Counted from the stretch's first letter, positions 41,517-53,237 are shown. The stretch is 64,000 nt of DNA from Cristatella mucedo (GCA_009760855.2 WPIO01000024.1:2517001-2581000), one strand, 5' to 3'. Program-made: numbers and translations. Notes: generated by a model from the sequence alone, not told the origin.

Positions 41517-43346
41517 GTAAGTGTGGCAGGACACCTTACTTAGGTGTCTGTTGTAAGACGCGCTACCTTGATCAGCCCGCCCGCCAGGCGGCCTTAAGGG
41601 GGATCGCGGTATCGGCCTCGACGCCGCCGTCGCATTTGCGCCCTTTACGTCGTAACCGGCGCTGAATAAATTTGTAAAGCGACCCAGAAACGTATGTCGC
41701 GACACGCTTTTGGTGCCCGGGCGACTTGCACCAACGAGCGTTCATATGTGGTCATCTCCGTCGCACGCCCGTCAAGAGAATCTCGCTGGTAGCTAAAAAT
41801 GCGGAGGAAAGGCTTGTCTTTCGGAAATGCGGCAGTGAAGATTAGGCGATCAGTTAAATGAGCTGTAAGGCTTTTGAAATACGCTACTCCAGTTACCAAC
41901 TCTCTATTCTCTAGCTCAAGACTTACATAAACATTTTTTTTGTAAACCAGCCAGGCTTGCAAGAGAAGGCGGGTGAAAAGTGTGTATCTCTACTGGCGCG
42001 CAGAGCTTCAGTTGATCGGCTTTCTCTATCGCAGGGCCTTGGCTCAGCGTTACTCAGACCTGCAGATGTGCAACAGCTACAGCTAGCTACAGTTTATGGT
42101 CGTATGAGATTGCCTTGATGATTTGCTCATTGGCACAAGCCGCCGAGTTAGAACCGCCCTTGGTCTGGTTTCGCGCAAGCTCCGAACGTGATTCTGGCCA
42201 CATTTTCAGGGCCCTTCCCAGCTGAAATTTGACAGCTGATCAAGTGTCGTGTAAGTTTAGATCTGACTAACCATATTGGTCGAACCGACTAGCGCTTAGC
42301 AGCCTCGCTCTTTACGTTCTGTCAACAGCAAACCTCGGTAAATATATACCGTGTCAATAGGGGCGCTTGACACCTTCTGTGAGTTGTCTTCTAGTGACAA
42401 GAGCAGCAAAACGTTTTTGCAGTGATACTATGAATCCCGAGAGTAGACATGATCTAGCAAGCATCAGTTGTGGACTGAATGTTATTTTTTATACAACCCT
42501 TTGGTTTTCTGTCATCCACTGTGAACATGTCTGGCGATGGGCTGCTTGATGCACGAGCCTCTTGTTTCTAAACGCGACCTCTCTCCCTGTTTGCTCCAAT
42601 ATTAGTTCGTCGTTATGTGGGGTAAGTTGAGTCTGACTCATGGGAAAATTGATCTCCGTCCCTACCACTGCAAGGTATGAGTTGCATGTCTTCATTGTGC
42701 ACGCATCTCACGACCATTCCCCTCTTAGCTTTTAGTAAGCCGTGATGGCGCACTAGGTAAGGCGGTTGCTCTTCACGACCTCATCTGCTGCTACACACAA
42801 GAGACTGTTAAATTAGCTAGTATTTTCTTATTTAGATATTTTAGATGTTGGCATGTTTTGTAGCAGTAAGCATCAAGTAGTAGCATCAAGTGAGCTGGAA
42901 CTGTCATGTTGACGAGGCCTGCATTTTAGTTGTGGGCTTGGGACTCAAGGTAGTACATGACATCCAAGCCTGGTCGTACCACAAAACATTGGTAGTCGCC
43001 ATTTGTAGACTCATTTATGTGATTGCACTACATCGTGTTTTTCTCGCTTCTCCGTATCCTTAGGCACGTGATACTGCCAAAAGATATTGCAAAACTGGTG
43101 CCTAATCATTTAATGACCGAGTCCGAGTGGCGGCAGCTAGGCGTCCAACAGAGTCAAGGCTGGATCCACTTCATGGTTCACAATCCCGGTGAGTCGAACG
43201 TGTGAGTAAAATCGATGCATGCTATGTTTGTATGAGCATGTTGTTAAAGCACAGTGTGACCATCATTCATGCTATTTTTTTTAGAAAAGCACATCCTTTT
43301 ATTCAAGAGGCCGTTGAGTACACCTCTGAAGGATCTTAATCATTGA
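41458..43346 (+). CDS. CKS1: CKS1, cyclin-dependent kinase regulatory subunit (three exons)
   Basis: The model joins 41458-41516, 43064-43188 and 43285-43346, all GT-AG with matching phases, and gives 81 residues against 79 in human CKS1B. CKS proteins bind CDKs and read phosphothreonine on substrates; CKS1 also serves the SCF-Skp2 ligase. Markers include 'KQIYYSEKY', '[18 protein letters not shown]', '[15 protein letters not shown]' and 'HILLF'. The anion-pocket residues K11, R20, S50, W53 and R70 (human K11, R20, S51, W54, R71) are all kept. Oddities: one residue is missing before 'HLM', and the hinge HxPEPH reads H-N-P-E-K-H, so the second proline is lysine. No disabling change is present, so the gene looks functional. 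Confidence 0.94.
42735..42790 (+). mobile_element. SINE2 head fragment in CKS1 intron 1
   Basis: 'GATGGCGCACTAGGTAAGGC' and 'GGTTGCTCTTCACGACCTC' match the A-box half of the minus-strand SINE2 at 19195-19282. The B box is missing. Confidence 0.55.
43064..43188 (+). CDS. CKS1: CKS1 exon 2
   Basis: Acceptor TATCCTTAG precedes and donor CCCG|GTGAGT follows. It completes Arg20, encodes 41 codons from '[10 protein letters not shown]' to 'HFMVHNP', and leaves one base (G). Confidence 0.95.
43285..43346 (+). CDS. CKS1: CKS1 exon 3
   Basis: Acceptor TTTTTTTTAG precedes. G|AA gives Glu62, followed by '[19 protein letters not shown]' and TGA. The long T tract is a strong polypyrimidine run. Without this exon the read-through of exon 2 would stop after 'GESNV', losing the last beta strand. 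Confidence 0.92.
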
Positions 43347-43878
43347 CAGGTTGATTTGTTGGACAATAGAAGAATGTGATGTGCTTTGGACTAAGTATGG
43401 CTCAGTTGCTAAAGCTGGCCGACGTGGAGTGTCAAGTTTGAGAAAATGTCCTCATGTTGATGGACACGAGTCTTGCCTCTACGTTCTTAAGGACTTAAGT
43501 TTCATGCTGAACTGTTCAGGTGTGTGCTGAACGACTGCCAAGAAAGTTGGCAAGTTGGACTTCCTCTTCTCGAATGTGCAATGTCTAAGTGATTGTACAC
43601 GAAAGATGCAGCATGTGCAGTTGCAGCTGGAGGAGTAAGTCAAGTCTATATTTTATATGAGGCATGCTCCTACGGTGGGATGTACCATAATTAGCTTTGT
43701 ACAATAAAACATAGTTTCTTTGATACTATTCCATTTTTGCTGCTTGCTGTGCCATACATTTTTAGTGACTTCAAGTATACCCAGAAGGAGAGAAATAAGA
43801 TGGTTTGTTATATATTCAATAAAATTAGATATCACGCTTAAGACTTATTGGTGGCGTTCTACCCTGCCTTGCATGTTC
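43347..43878. other. CKS1 downstream flank
   Basis: Includes the probable 3' UTR. AATAAA on the plus strand at about 43703 is a candidate poly(A) signal some 360 bp after the stop. No other gene is seen. Confidence 0.4.
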
Positions 43879-43886
43879 TTTTACTA

Positions 43887-44085
43887 TAGCGGTTCTCAAC
43901 CTGTGGGTCGCGACTCCTTTGGGGGCCGAACGACCCTTTCGCAGGGGTTGCCTAAGACGAACATGCATTTCCACAGAAAACATGCATTTCCACATTTTGC
44001 ACACAATTATTTTATGGTTGACGGTCGCCACATTACGAGGCACTGTATTAAAGGGTCGAGGTATTAGAAAGGTTAAGAACCACTG
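43887..44085 (+). mobile_element. SPIN-like hAT miniature element
   Basis: A 199-bp element with hAT-type inverted ends: TAGCGGTTCTCAACCT on the left and, reversed, CAGTGGTTCTTAACCT on the right. Just inside, 'GTGGGTCGCGAC', 'CGAACGACCCTTTCGC' and 'AGGGGTTGCCTAAGAC' on the left and 'TTTTATGGTTGACGGTCGCC' and 'TGTATTAAAGGGTCG' on the right agree with the ends of SPIN elements as I know them. Possible 8-bp target copies are TTTTACTA (43879-43886) and TTGTAGGA (44086-44093), five of eight alike and each with a T at position 2 and A near the end. There is no transposase. It is an internally deleted, old copy. Confidence 0.82.
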
Positions 44086-44384
44086 TTGTAGGACTTTAGG
44101 ACTTAATAGCATGTCTGACTGGACGAGCATCAGATGCTTGTTTGCTAATCTTAAGCTCAATGTATGTCGACAGCAGTATCTGCCCTTTTCTTGAAGAGTG
44201 CGTTTTAGACAGGCAGCAGCACATACAGCCAGCTCTGTCGTAAACGCTGGCTGATCTGTCCTGGAGGCCTCTACATTGCTGGGGTACCAGATCAATTCGT
44301 AATATGAGTGAGTAGACTTGCCAATGTTCCATTGTTGTGGTTGGCAGATTGATGCAGTAGTAATGCTGATTCTTTTAAGCGATG

Positions 44385-44500
44385 AAGTCTGTTGGCTACC
44401 GAATGCATAGCGAAAACCGCTTAGGCTGTGAGTTCGCTATTCATAATACCACTTAGTCTTAGGCTTTGTGAAGTTACTGACGGAGATATTGATATTTACA
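44385..44500 (+). mobile_element. LINE family B 3' end fragment
   Basis: 'GAAGTCTGTTGGCTACCGAA', 'CCGCTTAGGCTGTGAG' and 'GAAGTTACTGACGGAGATA' match the family B 3' UTR. The tail is 'GATATTTACATTGATG'. Confidence 0.8.
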
Positions 44501-45365
44501 TTGATGCAACCAAACCTGCCAAGATTGGCTAGTTATTATCTTATTATTATGATTATTATTTTGTTTGATATGTAACATTACATCATTGCTATTGACGATA
44601 GGATATTAGCTATGCCGCAAGCTTGCCTTTGAATATATACCACAATCACTACCCTAAAACGATCAAGCGTTTCTAGTGGCATTGGTATGGCTCCCCAAGC
44701 ACTGCCGTCGGGTCAGCCGTAGTTGAATGTTTTTATAGGAGCAGTATATGAGAAACAATCAGCTGAAAAACATTAGGCATTGCTTGCTGCAATAGATAGT
44801 CATATACTTCGATATCAGTTACAAATTTGCTGATAAGGTAGTCATGATATTCTAGGTTAAGGCTTACTGCTGCAGTACTATAGTATACTGCTGTAATGCT
44901 TACACATCAAGCTTGGAACATTGGTTACTGTTAATCATGGATGTTCTGGTGGTGGCCAACTGGTATTTGCTATTGAAGCAACTCAATCATACCAGGGACA
45001 GGTAAAAAAACACAAGAAAACATACCTATAAATATGATTGTAAAGACAATAGGATTTGCATTGTACTGACATTGATCTGTTGACTTTCATAATTGCCTTT
45101 TTTCATGAGTGTTAGCAGGAACAAAGAAGTATGGGAACACTAAGTTTTAACTGACTCACCGATGCTATTGATGGCCACCAGTACTAACAATTCGAGTCCG
45201 AGATGGAATGCTGATTCTACCTTAGGGTGACTTTAGGACCATAGATGACATGATCAGGCTTCGAGCAGCTCATACCGAGATTTAACTAGTAATCCTCTGC
45301 GTAGGGTACTAAAGGCCAGATCAATCTTCCACTTTGCTTGGTACCGCTGCCAGTACTGAATTGCC
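44501..45365. other. No gene seen
   Basis: AT-rich intergenic DNA. Confidence 0.35.
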
Positions 45366-45369
45366 AATG

Positions 45370-46060
45370 AGGGATTGTATGATAACAAAATTATTAAAGT
45401 CATGCACCCGATCAACTATTGTCGCGAGATTTTATGCTGTCAACCCTAATAATGATCAAATTCTGCATATCTGATAACATGCAGATCTCATTTAGTCTTC
45501 AATTTGTGTCCCCTTCGGTATCAAAATCATCCTTGTCATTGATTCTGTCCGAAAAATATCTTCCCACCCTTCAGCTTAGTCGACCTATCCTCTCTTGTGT
45601 GCTACAACAAGCCTATGTTCTGGATGAATTTGCTCCTGACAAAGACATTATATGCTATAGCCCAGACGGCATATGATTTATTGCTGTCAGTAAATTAGCT
45701 AAGGCTGCCAAGCTCAAGCTAGAGAAACCATACACACGATCAGGACTGTCTGTTCATCGACCGACATTCAGCGTGTTATATAGGTCATAGACCAAAACAA
45801 GCATCTATATAAATCTTGGTGGAATTATAGGCTCGCAATGAAAAAAGGCTGATATCGACTATCAACCGATTTCCATAACTGCTTCCTCTTTAATGTTGTG
45901 CTGATATAGCAGATCGTTTATCTGGCTTCTTTGCCAGCAAGACACGTGCAGGCAAAAAAATCCTCGCTTTAAGGCCCCCACTACTATTGCTGTAAATGTT
46001 CGTTCATGTACTCAGAAGGTTTCTATGACGCCAGGCATTATTGATTTCTGCGAAGCATGT
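45370..46060 (+). mobile_element. LINE endonuclease-RT linker segment, decayed
   Basis: 'YVLDEFAPDKDIICYSPDG', a stop, 'KLAKAAKLKLEKPYTRSGLSVHR' as two overlapping phrases (KLAKAAKLKLEK and YTRSGLSVHR), then 'DRLSGFFASKTR' follow the linker pattern of CR1/L2 LINEs. It is homologous to the segment at 22225-22430 ('VLDDFA', 'LEKAHTRSGLSAHR'). Confidence 0.65.
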
Positions 46061-46064
46061 GAAA

Positions 46065-48360
46065 AGTATTTCATGACAGCCCAAAAACAAGCGAATATGC
46101 TCTGTGGGTGTGCAGGCATTAAGTGTGACGTCCTACCACGATTCTTCAGGGCCTCCTTGGTCAAGCAAGGCATAGAGGCCACAAGCTTCTGCTTTGTCTT
46201 TCAGTTGCAGCACATTCCATAAAGCGTGAGTTTTACTAAAAAGATTGGCAACTGGTGTTGGCCGAACACTCTTCCTCAGCTGCTTGTCACTATAGCTACA
46301 TGTCATCGCTATGGAGTTCAAATCAGGAGGCTGGGTGGGCTACTGCATTAGCACCAAACACAGATTCGTAAAAAGGAATTTTACTCGAGTTGATGTTAGT
46401 CAAGAAGTTTTTTTTTTAAACTCCAAGACTCAATTGATGGTCGTTACATTTGGCAGCAACATAACGACCCTCAACGCACTGCCAGTGTATTGTAGGTCTC
46501 TAAGCTACATTTACACGGTCCAATTTATGTATAGCTATTTTACCTAATTTCCTCTTTTAGGACCTTTGCCATATTTCCTTTGATGCTCTTGCTAGTTGGA
46601 AAGATCGTGTAAATGCAACTTTATGCAGCAACGGCCCCAGTATTATGAATTATGCAAGCTGTGTTGTTGCAAACGCCTCCAAGGCTTCTAAAAGGCTAAG
46701 TCAATGCCGTTTCACAATCCTGTACTATGCTGCTTCTCTACTTATGAGGTTGGTTGGCAAGCTGAAAGGAAAGCCAGCAGTTTCTATTCAGACTTGGGAG
46801 AGAGAGAGAGAGAGAGAGAGCTACTGTTTGTGAATGTCACGAACGTGTGTGCTGTAAACCTGGCAATACCTAGAAACGTAGCTGAGTGGTTCGTCTGCAT
46901 AGTCAGCCGCTTGGCCGATTGCTCTATTTTCTTCCTGCTGATCTGTGGATTATGTCACCATAATTCGCAGAGCCTTCCTAAATATAATGGATGTAGTAAG
47001 AATCTGAGCAGTATTTGTACCCTGGCCAATTCTGATGGCAGCAAGTGCCTGCCGCTAATCGTAAGCCCTTTTGTCGGCAGAGTACATTAAACATGGCTGC
47101 TGAACAATGGCCAAATATTATAACTGATGAGTTGCGTACTGGTTCAACATACGTTTGATCTTCTTTTGCTTCTTCTATCTGAGCATTTTAAAAATGATTG
47201 TTGCTAGTTCAATTTGCTAGGAGCCCAGGTGCCGAGAGGCCGTTTCAAGCTACGTTATCACTCTCCTTCACATCGTACCTTTAACATGGAAGCAACATTT
47301 TCATGAATGGCTGTGGGTAGGACAGAGGCATACAAGAAATACGCCTAATGTTGAGGACCAAAGTCGGATCGGCATGGAAAATTGCGAATACAGAATACTA
47401 GAAATACTAATACTAGATACTAAATACTAAATACTAGAAACCGGGTATAAATGAAAATAAGCTCCCGACTCGCCTGCTCGTTGCATCCGTTTTGCTGCCT
47501 TTGGTTATCCTATCTCTGCTCTTTGCCTCATCTAGCCATTCTTCCTTAACAATCTTCCTTGCATATTAATTCGAACGTAGCTCTTGCTACAACTGGATAC
47601 GTTTGGGCTGCTGGGAAGAAGTTTTGGGTTGTGCGTATAATCCAATCGTAACTTAAGTATATCTCTTAAAAGGGGTTGAGAATGCTACTAGTGCATAGCC
47701 TATTGCCTATTGCTAGCATGTACTAGTGTGTAGCTCAAATTTGGTATTCGCTGTTTGGCAATTTTGCCAATTGGGATATGAGTAGCTGAAGTTTGTCTGA
47801 CTCTGCTCTGGATGTACTCGTATAGGACTCGAAGCTTGAATTAAGCTATTTGACCTGATTTTCCAACGTATCAGTGAGCTGTGAGAGCCAGCTTTATGTC
47901 TATGCATGATCTGTTTGACAGGGGACAAAAAGATAGGCTAATGGGAGCTGCTTTACTGTCAAAATGTGTATGTAAGTAGCCATACATGTAGTTACTATAG
48001 TAACCCTGCCGGTACATAAGGCATCACCAGAGAAAATTCTCAGTGCCTTGAATGAGGTTGTGCTGGAGCTGAATAGACGTACTGATTGCAGCACCATTTA
48101 CTAACGATAGAATACTTGTACTTCTAAGAGCTCGTCGGTCGTGCTTCAGTTCTTATTATGTAGTAGATAGCATACGTAGAACCTATGAAGCAATTGCTTC
48201 GCTGCACGTGAGAAAATAGCGATCAGAGACTCGTGTGATATCAAATTTTAATTTTTTGCAACACGAACGCCGAAGTTTAACTGGCTGCAATAATTTCAGT
48301 CGTATCATTTTTTATTAGTGAATACAATATGTCCATCAGCAAGTATAGGAAATGCTGTAG
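46065..48360. other. Mostly unassigned DNA
   Basis: No gene is recognised. A degenerate ATACTA tandem lies at 47390-47445. Short frames such as 46704-47090 cross the GA repeat and are not protein-like. Confidence 0.35.
46797..46822. repeat. (GA)n microsatellite
   Basis: A short GA dinucleotide run. Confidence 0.9.
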
Positions 48361-48364
48361 TCAT

Positions 48365-48430
48365 GTCAAGTCATTCGTGTATCTCTGCTTGTAATTCCAT
48401 TAAGCCATAATAAATTAACTGGTGTTACAC
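48365..48430 (-). mobile_element. LINE family B 3' end remnant
   Basis: 'GTATCTCTGCTTGTAATTCC', 'AAGCCATAATAA' and 'GGTGTTACAC' match the reversed family B end. Confidence 0.5.
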
Positions 48431-48724
48431 TGAAGAGGTGAATGTAACTGAACGCAGCAACCACAACCAGCATGGATGAGAATGCTTATATTCCCAGTCT
48501 ACCCGTGCGTGTGCGAATGTACCACAGAGCTGGCGCACTGTAAGCTTATCTGTCATAAACTTCATTTGAATAGGGCCTTAATGATTCTCCATTCAGAGAC
48601 TTAACACATTCAGGAACTTAACATAAACTCTGAGAAAGTTTGCAGCCATCCAAGTGTTAATGCTAGCAATATATTCTGCAAGGCGTGAAAGAAATCGAGC
48701 TGCAGCTAGTATTGCTTACATCAC

Positions 48725-49010
48725 AACTTGAATGACAGCAAACTTTCTCATATTGGATTATGATAAAATCAACTTATAAGCCATGAGTAAGCTTAGTGTT
48801 ACTCATAAACACTGCCAAGCATATTCCATAAAATGGGATTGGCCAGCAAATCTTCGTTAGCGTCTGCACCGAATTTGTTAGTTGTTCTGTTCCAAAGTGA
48901 CCCTTCACTTAACGACCAATTAAGCTCACGAATCCAGTTTGCCTACTTTTAGCTACATAACGTAGCAACATTACTGTCCTGCTTAGGCTAAGATTGAACA
49001 GTCATGCTGG
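48725..49010 (+). mobile_element. Degraded LINE family A RT fragment
   Basis: Shows traces of 'AANFLILDYDKINL', 'FQSDPSLNDQ' and 'VCLLLATNVA' in broken frames, an old duplicate of the segment preserved at 49235. Confidence 0.6.
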
Positions 49011-49234
49011 TCTACACAGTCGTCACATCCTGTCTAACTTATGCATCCCACTATACTTACGCAGAAGACTAAGCACATGTACACAGCAGTAGACGTGCTT
49101 TAATCCTTTTTAGCCTTGCAGCTCAGAAGAGTTCAAATTTTCATTTTCTGGACGAGGGAATATGATCAAAGCATGTGTGTTATTTGCATTCTAGATCGGC
49201 GTTTGTCATTACATCGGCAAGATAAAGGATATAA

Positions 49235-50145
49235 CCTGTGACAAAAACGCTCAAAATCGGCACTGCCAGCATATCTCCTGCTGAATCTGCACTTTCTATC
49301 TAGGTGTCATGTTCCAAAGTGAACTTTCGTTAGACGACCATATCAGCTCCACAGTCAAGCCTGCCTACTTTCAGCAGCTACCTAATTTTGCTAAAATTGG
49401 GGCTTGTTGAGTCAGGGATACCACTTCTAAATTGGTCCATGCATTTGTGACATCCTGTCTTGAATTCTGTAACTCACTGCTTGCTGGTCTACCGGCCTGT
49501 GCACTCAGGTGCTTGCAGCTGGTGCACAATTCTGCAGCTAGTCTTGTCTGTTGTGAGCGTCGCAGCTGCCACATCACATCACTTCTTGCCGACCTCCACT
49601 GGCTCCCAGTCAAGCGACGCATAGACTTAAAGGTTTTTTCACTCACTTTCAGGTCCATTCATTCCTTGGCTCCAGCCTACCTATCAGATCTACTGCCCCA
49701 CCAGGCTAAGCATCGTACCAACCGCTTTTCGGAATCTAACCGTTTACTTATACCTTGTACAAATCTCAAATTCTTTGGAGGCCGTGCCATTAGTTCGTAT
49801 GGTCGCAAAGCCTGGAACTCACTCCCGACTTGCGTCACGAAATCTCCTGACTTGTCCACATTTAAAAAGAAATACAAATTGCATCTATTTATGACAGCAT
49901 TTAGTGGGTCCTTGTGATTCGTTCTATATGTGCTTATACATGCTGACACCGTGCATGCTGCCACTAACCGTATTTGCCTGCTGACCCTGTGCATGTCACC
50001 CCTAACTATGTTATTCTTGTTGTTTATCAAGCATGACACCACTTGCCATTCGATCGTGTTTCCTTTGAAGCAAATGTAAAGCACCTAGAAAGAGATTGAA
50101 TTATCTGAGGGTGCTATATCAAATGTATTATTGTTATTGTAAGTA
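49235..50145 (+). mobile_element. LINE family A 3' part
   Basis: From 'TLKIGTASISPAESA' through 'MFQSELSLDDHISSTVK', then the frame 49432-49917 'MVHAFVTSCLEFCNSLLAG', 'SAASLVCCERRSCHITSLLA' and '[20 protein letters not shown]' to its stop, the 3' UTR, a slightly altered hairpin and an ATTGTTATTG tail. Confidence 0.88.
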
Positions 50146-50149
50146 GTCC

Positions 50150-51240
50150 TAGCTAGCTGGATGTCTTCCGTTAATCATTGATCACATGTATGAGCTTGTG
50201 CAATGCCCATGAGATGGAGCCTGACGTTCAAATACAGTACTATTTGAGAGAGTTTTGTTGAAATAAGCGTCTGTCCTCCATGTCCTGGCAGACAGCCATT
50301 AGATTATTTTTGGCCTTTGAAATGAAATGATCCACCAAATGGCACCAGCTGTTTGTGATTAGTATTAGCGATTTCGATATAGTGGACTGTGGCCAAGCAT
50401 TTCTGAGCTGCGACCCTGCAGCCTTGATGGCTACTAGCGAGGGCTTTGTCAGACTGTGTAATTACGGAGGGGATATGTCGGGCCAGCTTGGGCCAGGCTA
50501 ATGCATTTGCCCCACTTTTGTTAATCCGTACCTAGTGCCCACGTCTGCCCGATTACTCGCTGGCTGCACACCATCGAACTGGGACCATAAGTGTGGTGAA
50601 GGTGCCTCCGAGCCGTGGTTCCCAATCGTCATGCCCCCAAAATGGTGGTCCACTTGCCACGTTTAGTCGGCTCGGGTAAAGGGACATAGCTTCTGTCTTG
50701 GATGTTTTATGTTCTTAGGGAATTCCCGGCTATGCCTCTAGCTGGCACTCACATTGGAGTAGGAGAAGGATAGTGGGCAGGAACCAGTGGCTTGTGACCC
50801 CCACCCTTGAACCGACGGATTCTTCGGCAGTCTTATGATTTTGGTGGCTTCTGTCTATTCAAGGTCTGGTTCCTCATTGGCTCAATTCTGGCAATTCCAC
50901 TGCACATTAATTGCTGGTTTTTGAACGTGCAGCCGGTCAAGCCAAGGGTGATAAACTAATAGCTGGCCTCTTTTGGGAGATGCCTCACTCTGTCCGAGGA
51001 AGTAGCCACAATTGCCAATGGCTTAATTATCTGACATCGTAAAAACCTTATCCATCGCAACCTGAATTATTCCAGAATTGGTCTTCACGAAACTTATATG
51101 TGGCAGTGCTAACGGGTGATCTTCACTAGCGTCATGGTTTTGAATTCAGTGTGCCACAGTTCGCGAAGCTTACCAATTCGCGGTTGATGACATGCAAGTT
51201 TATGCTAAGGTAGCATATGCAGGCTTCTGGCCGGGAGGCT
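50150..51240. other. Unassigned DNA
   Basis: A GC-richer part lies at 50450-50850. I recognise no gene or repeat. Confidence 0.35.
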
Positions 51241-51243
51241 TAC

Positions 51244-51393
51244 CCTTGTGAGGTTCAGCCCTGAAAGGTTCATGACCTGGTTGTATGCCCTGGCCTGCGT
51301 TCTCAGCAGGCTCAGCACCAGCTGCTGTAACACACTGCTAGTGGCTGCCACTTGCAGTGGAGGAGAATCCGGAGAAATCCGTAGCAGCGACAT
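51244..51393 (-). CDS. Tentative first coding exon, unknown gene
   Basis: ATG 51393-51391 in context AAACATGT opens exactly 50 codons, 'MSLLRISPDSPPLQVAATSS' and onward with Leu-rich helical character, and ends at 'NLSGLNLTR' followed by a strong donor AAGG|GTAAGC. No partner exon could be identified downstream. It may be chance. Confidence 0.25.
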
Positions 51394-51479
51394 GTTTTAT
51401 GGTGCTGCCAAGTGTCAACGTCTGACCAACGTCTGGCTGGGTGAAACAAACGCAGATCGACGAGTGCTGCAAGGCAAGT

Positions 51480-52190
51480 AATGGATACTGTTTGGTCAAC
51501 TGATTTTTTCAGCACAGCAAGAGACACCAATTCGCAAGACGCCAAAAAGTTTAGAAGGCACGCGACGGACGTGTTGCAGAACCTCAAAATTTTATCTGGC
51601 AGTGAGGAGGCAGGCACAGAACATATTGCTGTCGGTGGCAGATGTGTCGACACACAATAGCTCCTGAAAATACACTCGTGTCCGACAGGCCGGTCTATTT
51701 GGCCTTTAAGTAGCAATGCATAACTACCTTTGACGCTAAAATCCAAGTTAACTGACAATTTAAGACCTCTCCAAGGGAATATGCAAGGGAAATAATGCTG
51801 TTCAGTACTAAAAATGAAATAACATTTGTCAGACATGCATGCATACATCAGACATACAGGTATATTTTGGATTACTATGCGCCACAAGTATGCATACTCA
51901 CAAAGACAAGTACTCCTCTGTACAGATTGGATTTTGAGGCCAGTATTATACACCTGCTAGCACAAAGAGCGAAAGTTCTGAATATTGCTCCCTGTGTGCA
52001 TCATCTTGATCTAGCCATACTTTGAGTTCTGTCGATTTTCAATATTGCCTACTACCGGTGCTTTCTCTTACAGTTTTTCAGAAAACCGAAGAGAGTACCT
52101 CAAAACTTGTCTTCGTACAGCACCTGTGATTTGGAATTAAATTAAAAAGCATACGTGACCTTTTTTTGATATCACTGTCCAGTTTTTATA
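51480..52190. other. No gene seen
   Basis: The long minus-strand frame at 51312-51953 has Cys/Leu-rich, protein-unlike composition and is probably fortuitous. Confidence 0.4.
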
Positions 52191-52191
52191 A

Positions 52192-53100
52192 TAATAATGA
52201 TAATAACAGTAGCTATAGGTAGTTTATATAACGCACAAAGAGAACTTAATCTCTATTCAGGCGATTTACAACTGGCAGCCCGACAATCAGTACCAAAACA
52301 TTAGTGGCATGAGTGGTATCAAGCATGCAAACAATCAAACAATTATCATGCTTAGGCTACACCTGTAAAATAAACACGAAGACACTCACGGCCAGCCGTT
52401 AGTTAGACCTATGGCTAGGCCATCAACGTGCTCTGGATCGTACTCGGGCACGTAAGCAAACACCGGAAAAAAAGGAGTTCGCTGGGGCGAAGGGAAAGCC
52501 GACCGGGACAGATACGTCTTTAGGCGAGACTTTAAGCATGTAAGGTCATTGCAGGTAGTGACCGTAGCCAGAGGCGAGTTCCATATTTCGGTGCATACTA
52601 GCTGAAAGCTCGATTGCCATAAGATTTCAATTAAGGGCAAGATGACTAAATACTGAGGGTCGTGTGATGAGCACGATGAATGAGCAATGAGGTCGGATAG
52701 GTAGGCTGGTGTAAGCGAGTGAAGCGACTTTTGACAATCTTGAAATCGATTTGATGCTTAAAACTGAGCAAGTTAAACTCAGCTTGAAGTGATTGGTGTA
52801 GCAGGTCTGCCGCTTACAACAGACCAGAAGAGCCGCTGAATTTTGCACCAGTTTCATTGCAGAGGATTGCAAGTCGAGAGTCGTGAATAAAGGGAAGTGT
52901 AATAATCTAGATACGATGTCGAAAGCGCGTAAATAGTTTGGCTGGCGAAATCTTATTTAAGTGTGCCCAGATTTTGGCTACGTTCTATAGCTGAAAGTAG
53001 GCCCACTTGACTATGGACGAAATGCGACCGTCCGATAACAAGTCATTTATAAATAATACGGTTAGATTGCGGCAAAATTGTCTTTTCGAGGACTTTCCGG
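52192..53100 (-). mobile_element. Diverged LINE A-like copy
   Basis: The plus strand opens with ATAATAATGATAATAA and a hairpin like that of SINE1/LINE A ('AAGAGAACTTAATCTCTATT'). The minus strand reads 'LVQNSAALLVCCKRQTC', 'TEIWNSPLATVTTCNDLTCLKSRLKTYLSRSAF' in two pieces. The C-terminus differs from typical LINE A, so it may be a sister family. Confidence 0.7.
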
Positions 53101-53237
53101 CAATAATATTAAGTTTGTAAATATACTACTTATCTCGGTAGCACTAATTCTAGGTGCGAGTAGGTTTTTTCTACTTGTTTTCTGATTAACTTCATTCGTC
53201 GATGCTCACCCAGAATGAGTTTTTCATTCTTACACAT

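Noticed and set aside
51312-51953. 213-residue minus-strand frame
   Set aside because: Composition is Cys/Leu/Ser-rich and not protein-like, no motif is visible, and it conflicts with a better exon-like frame inside it.
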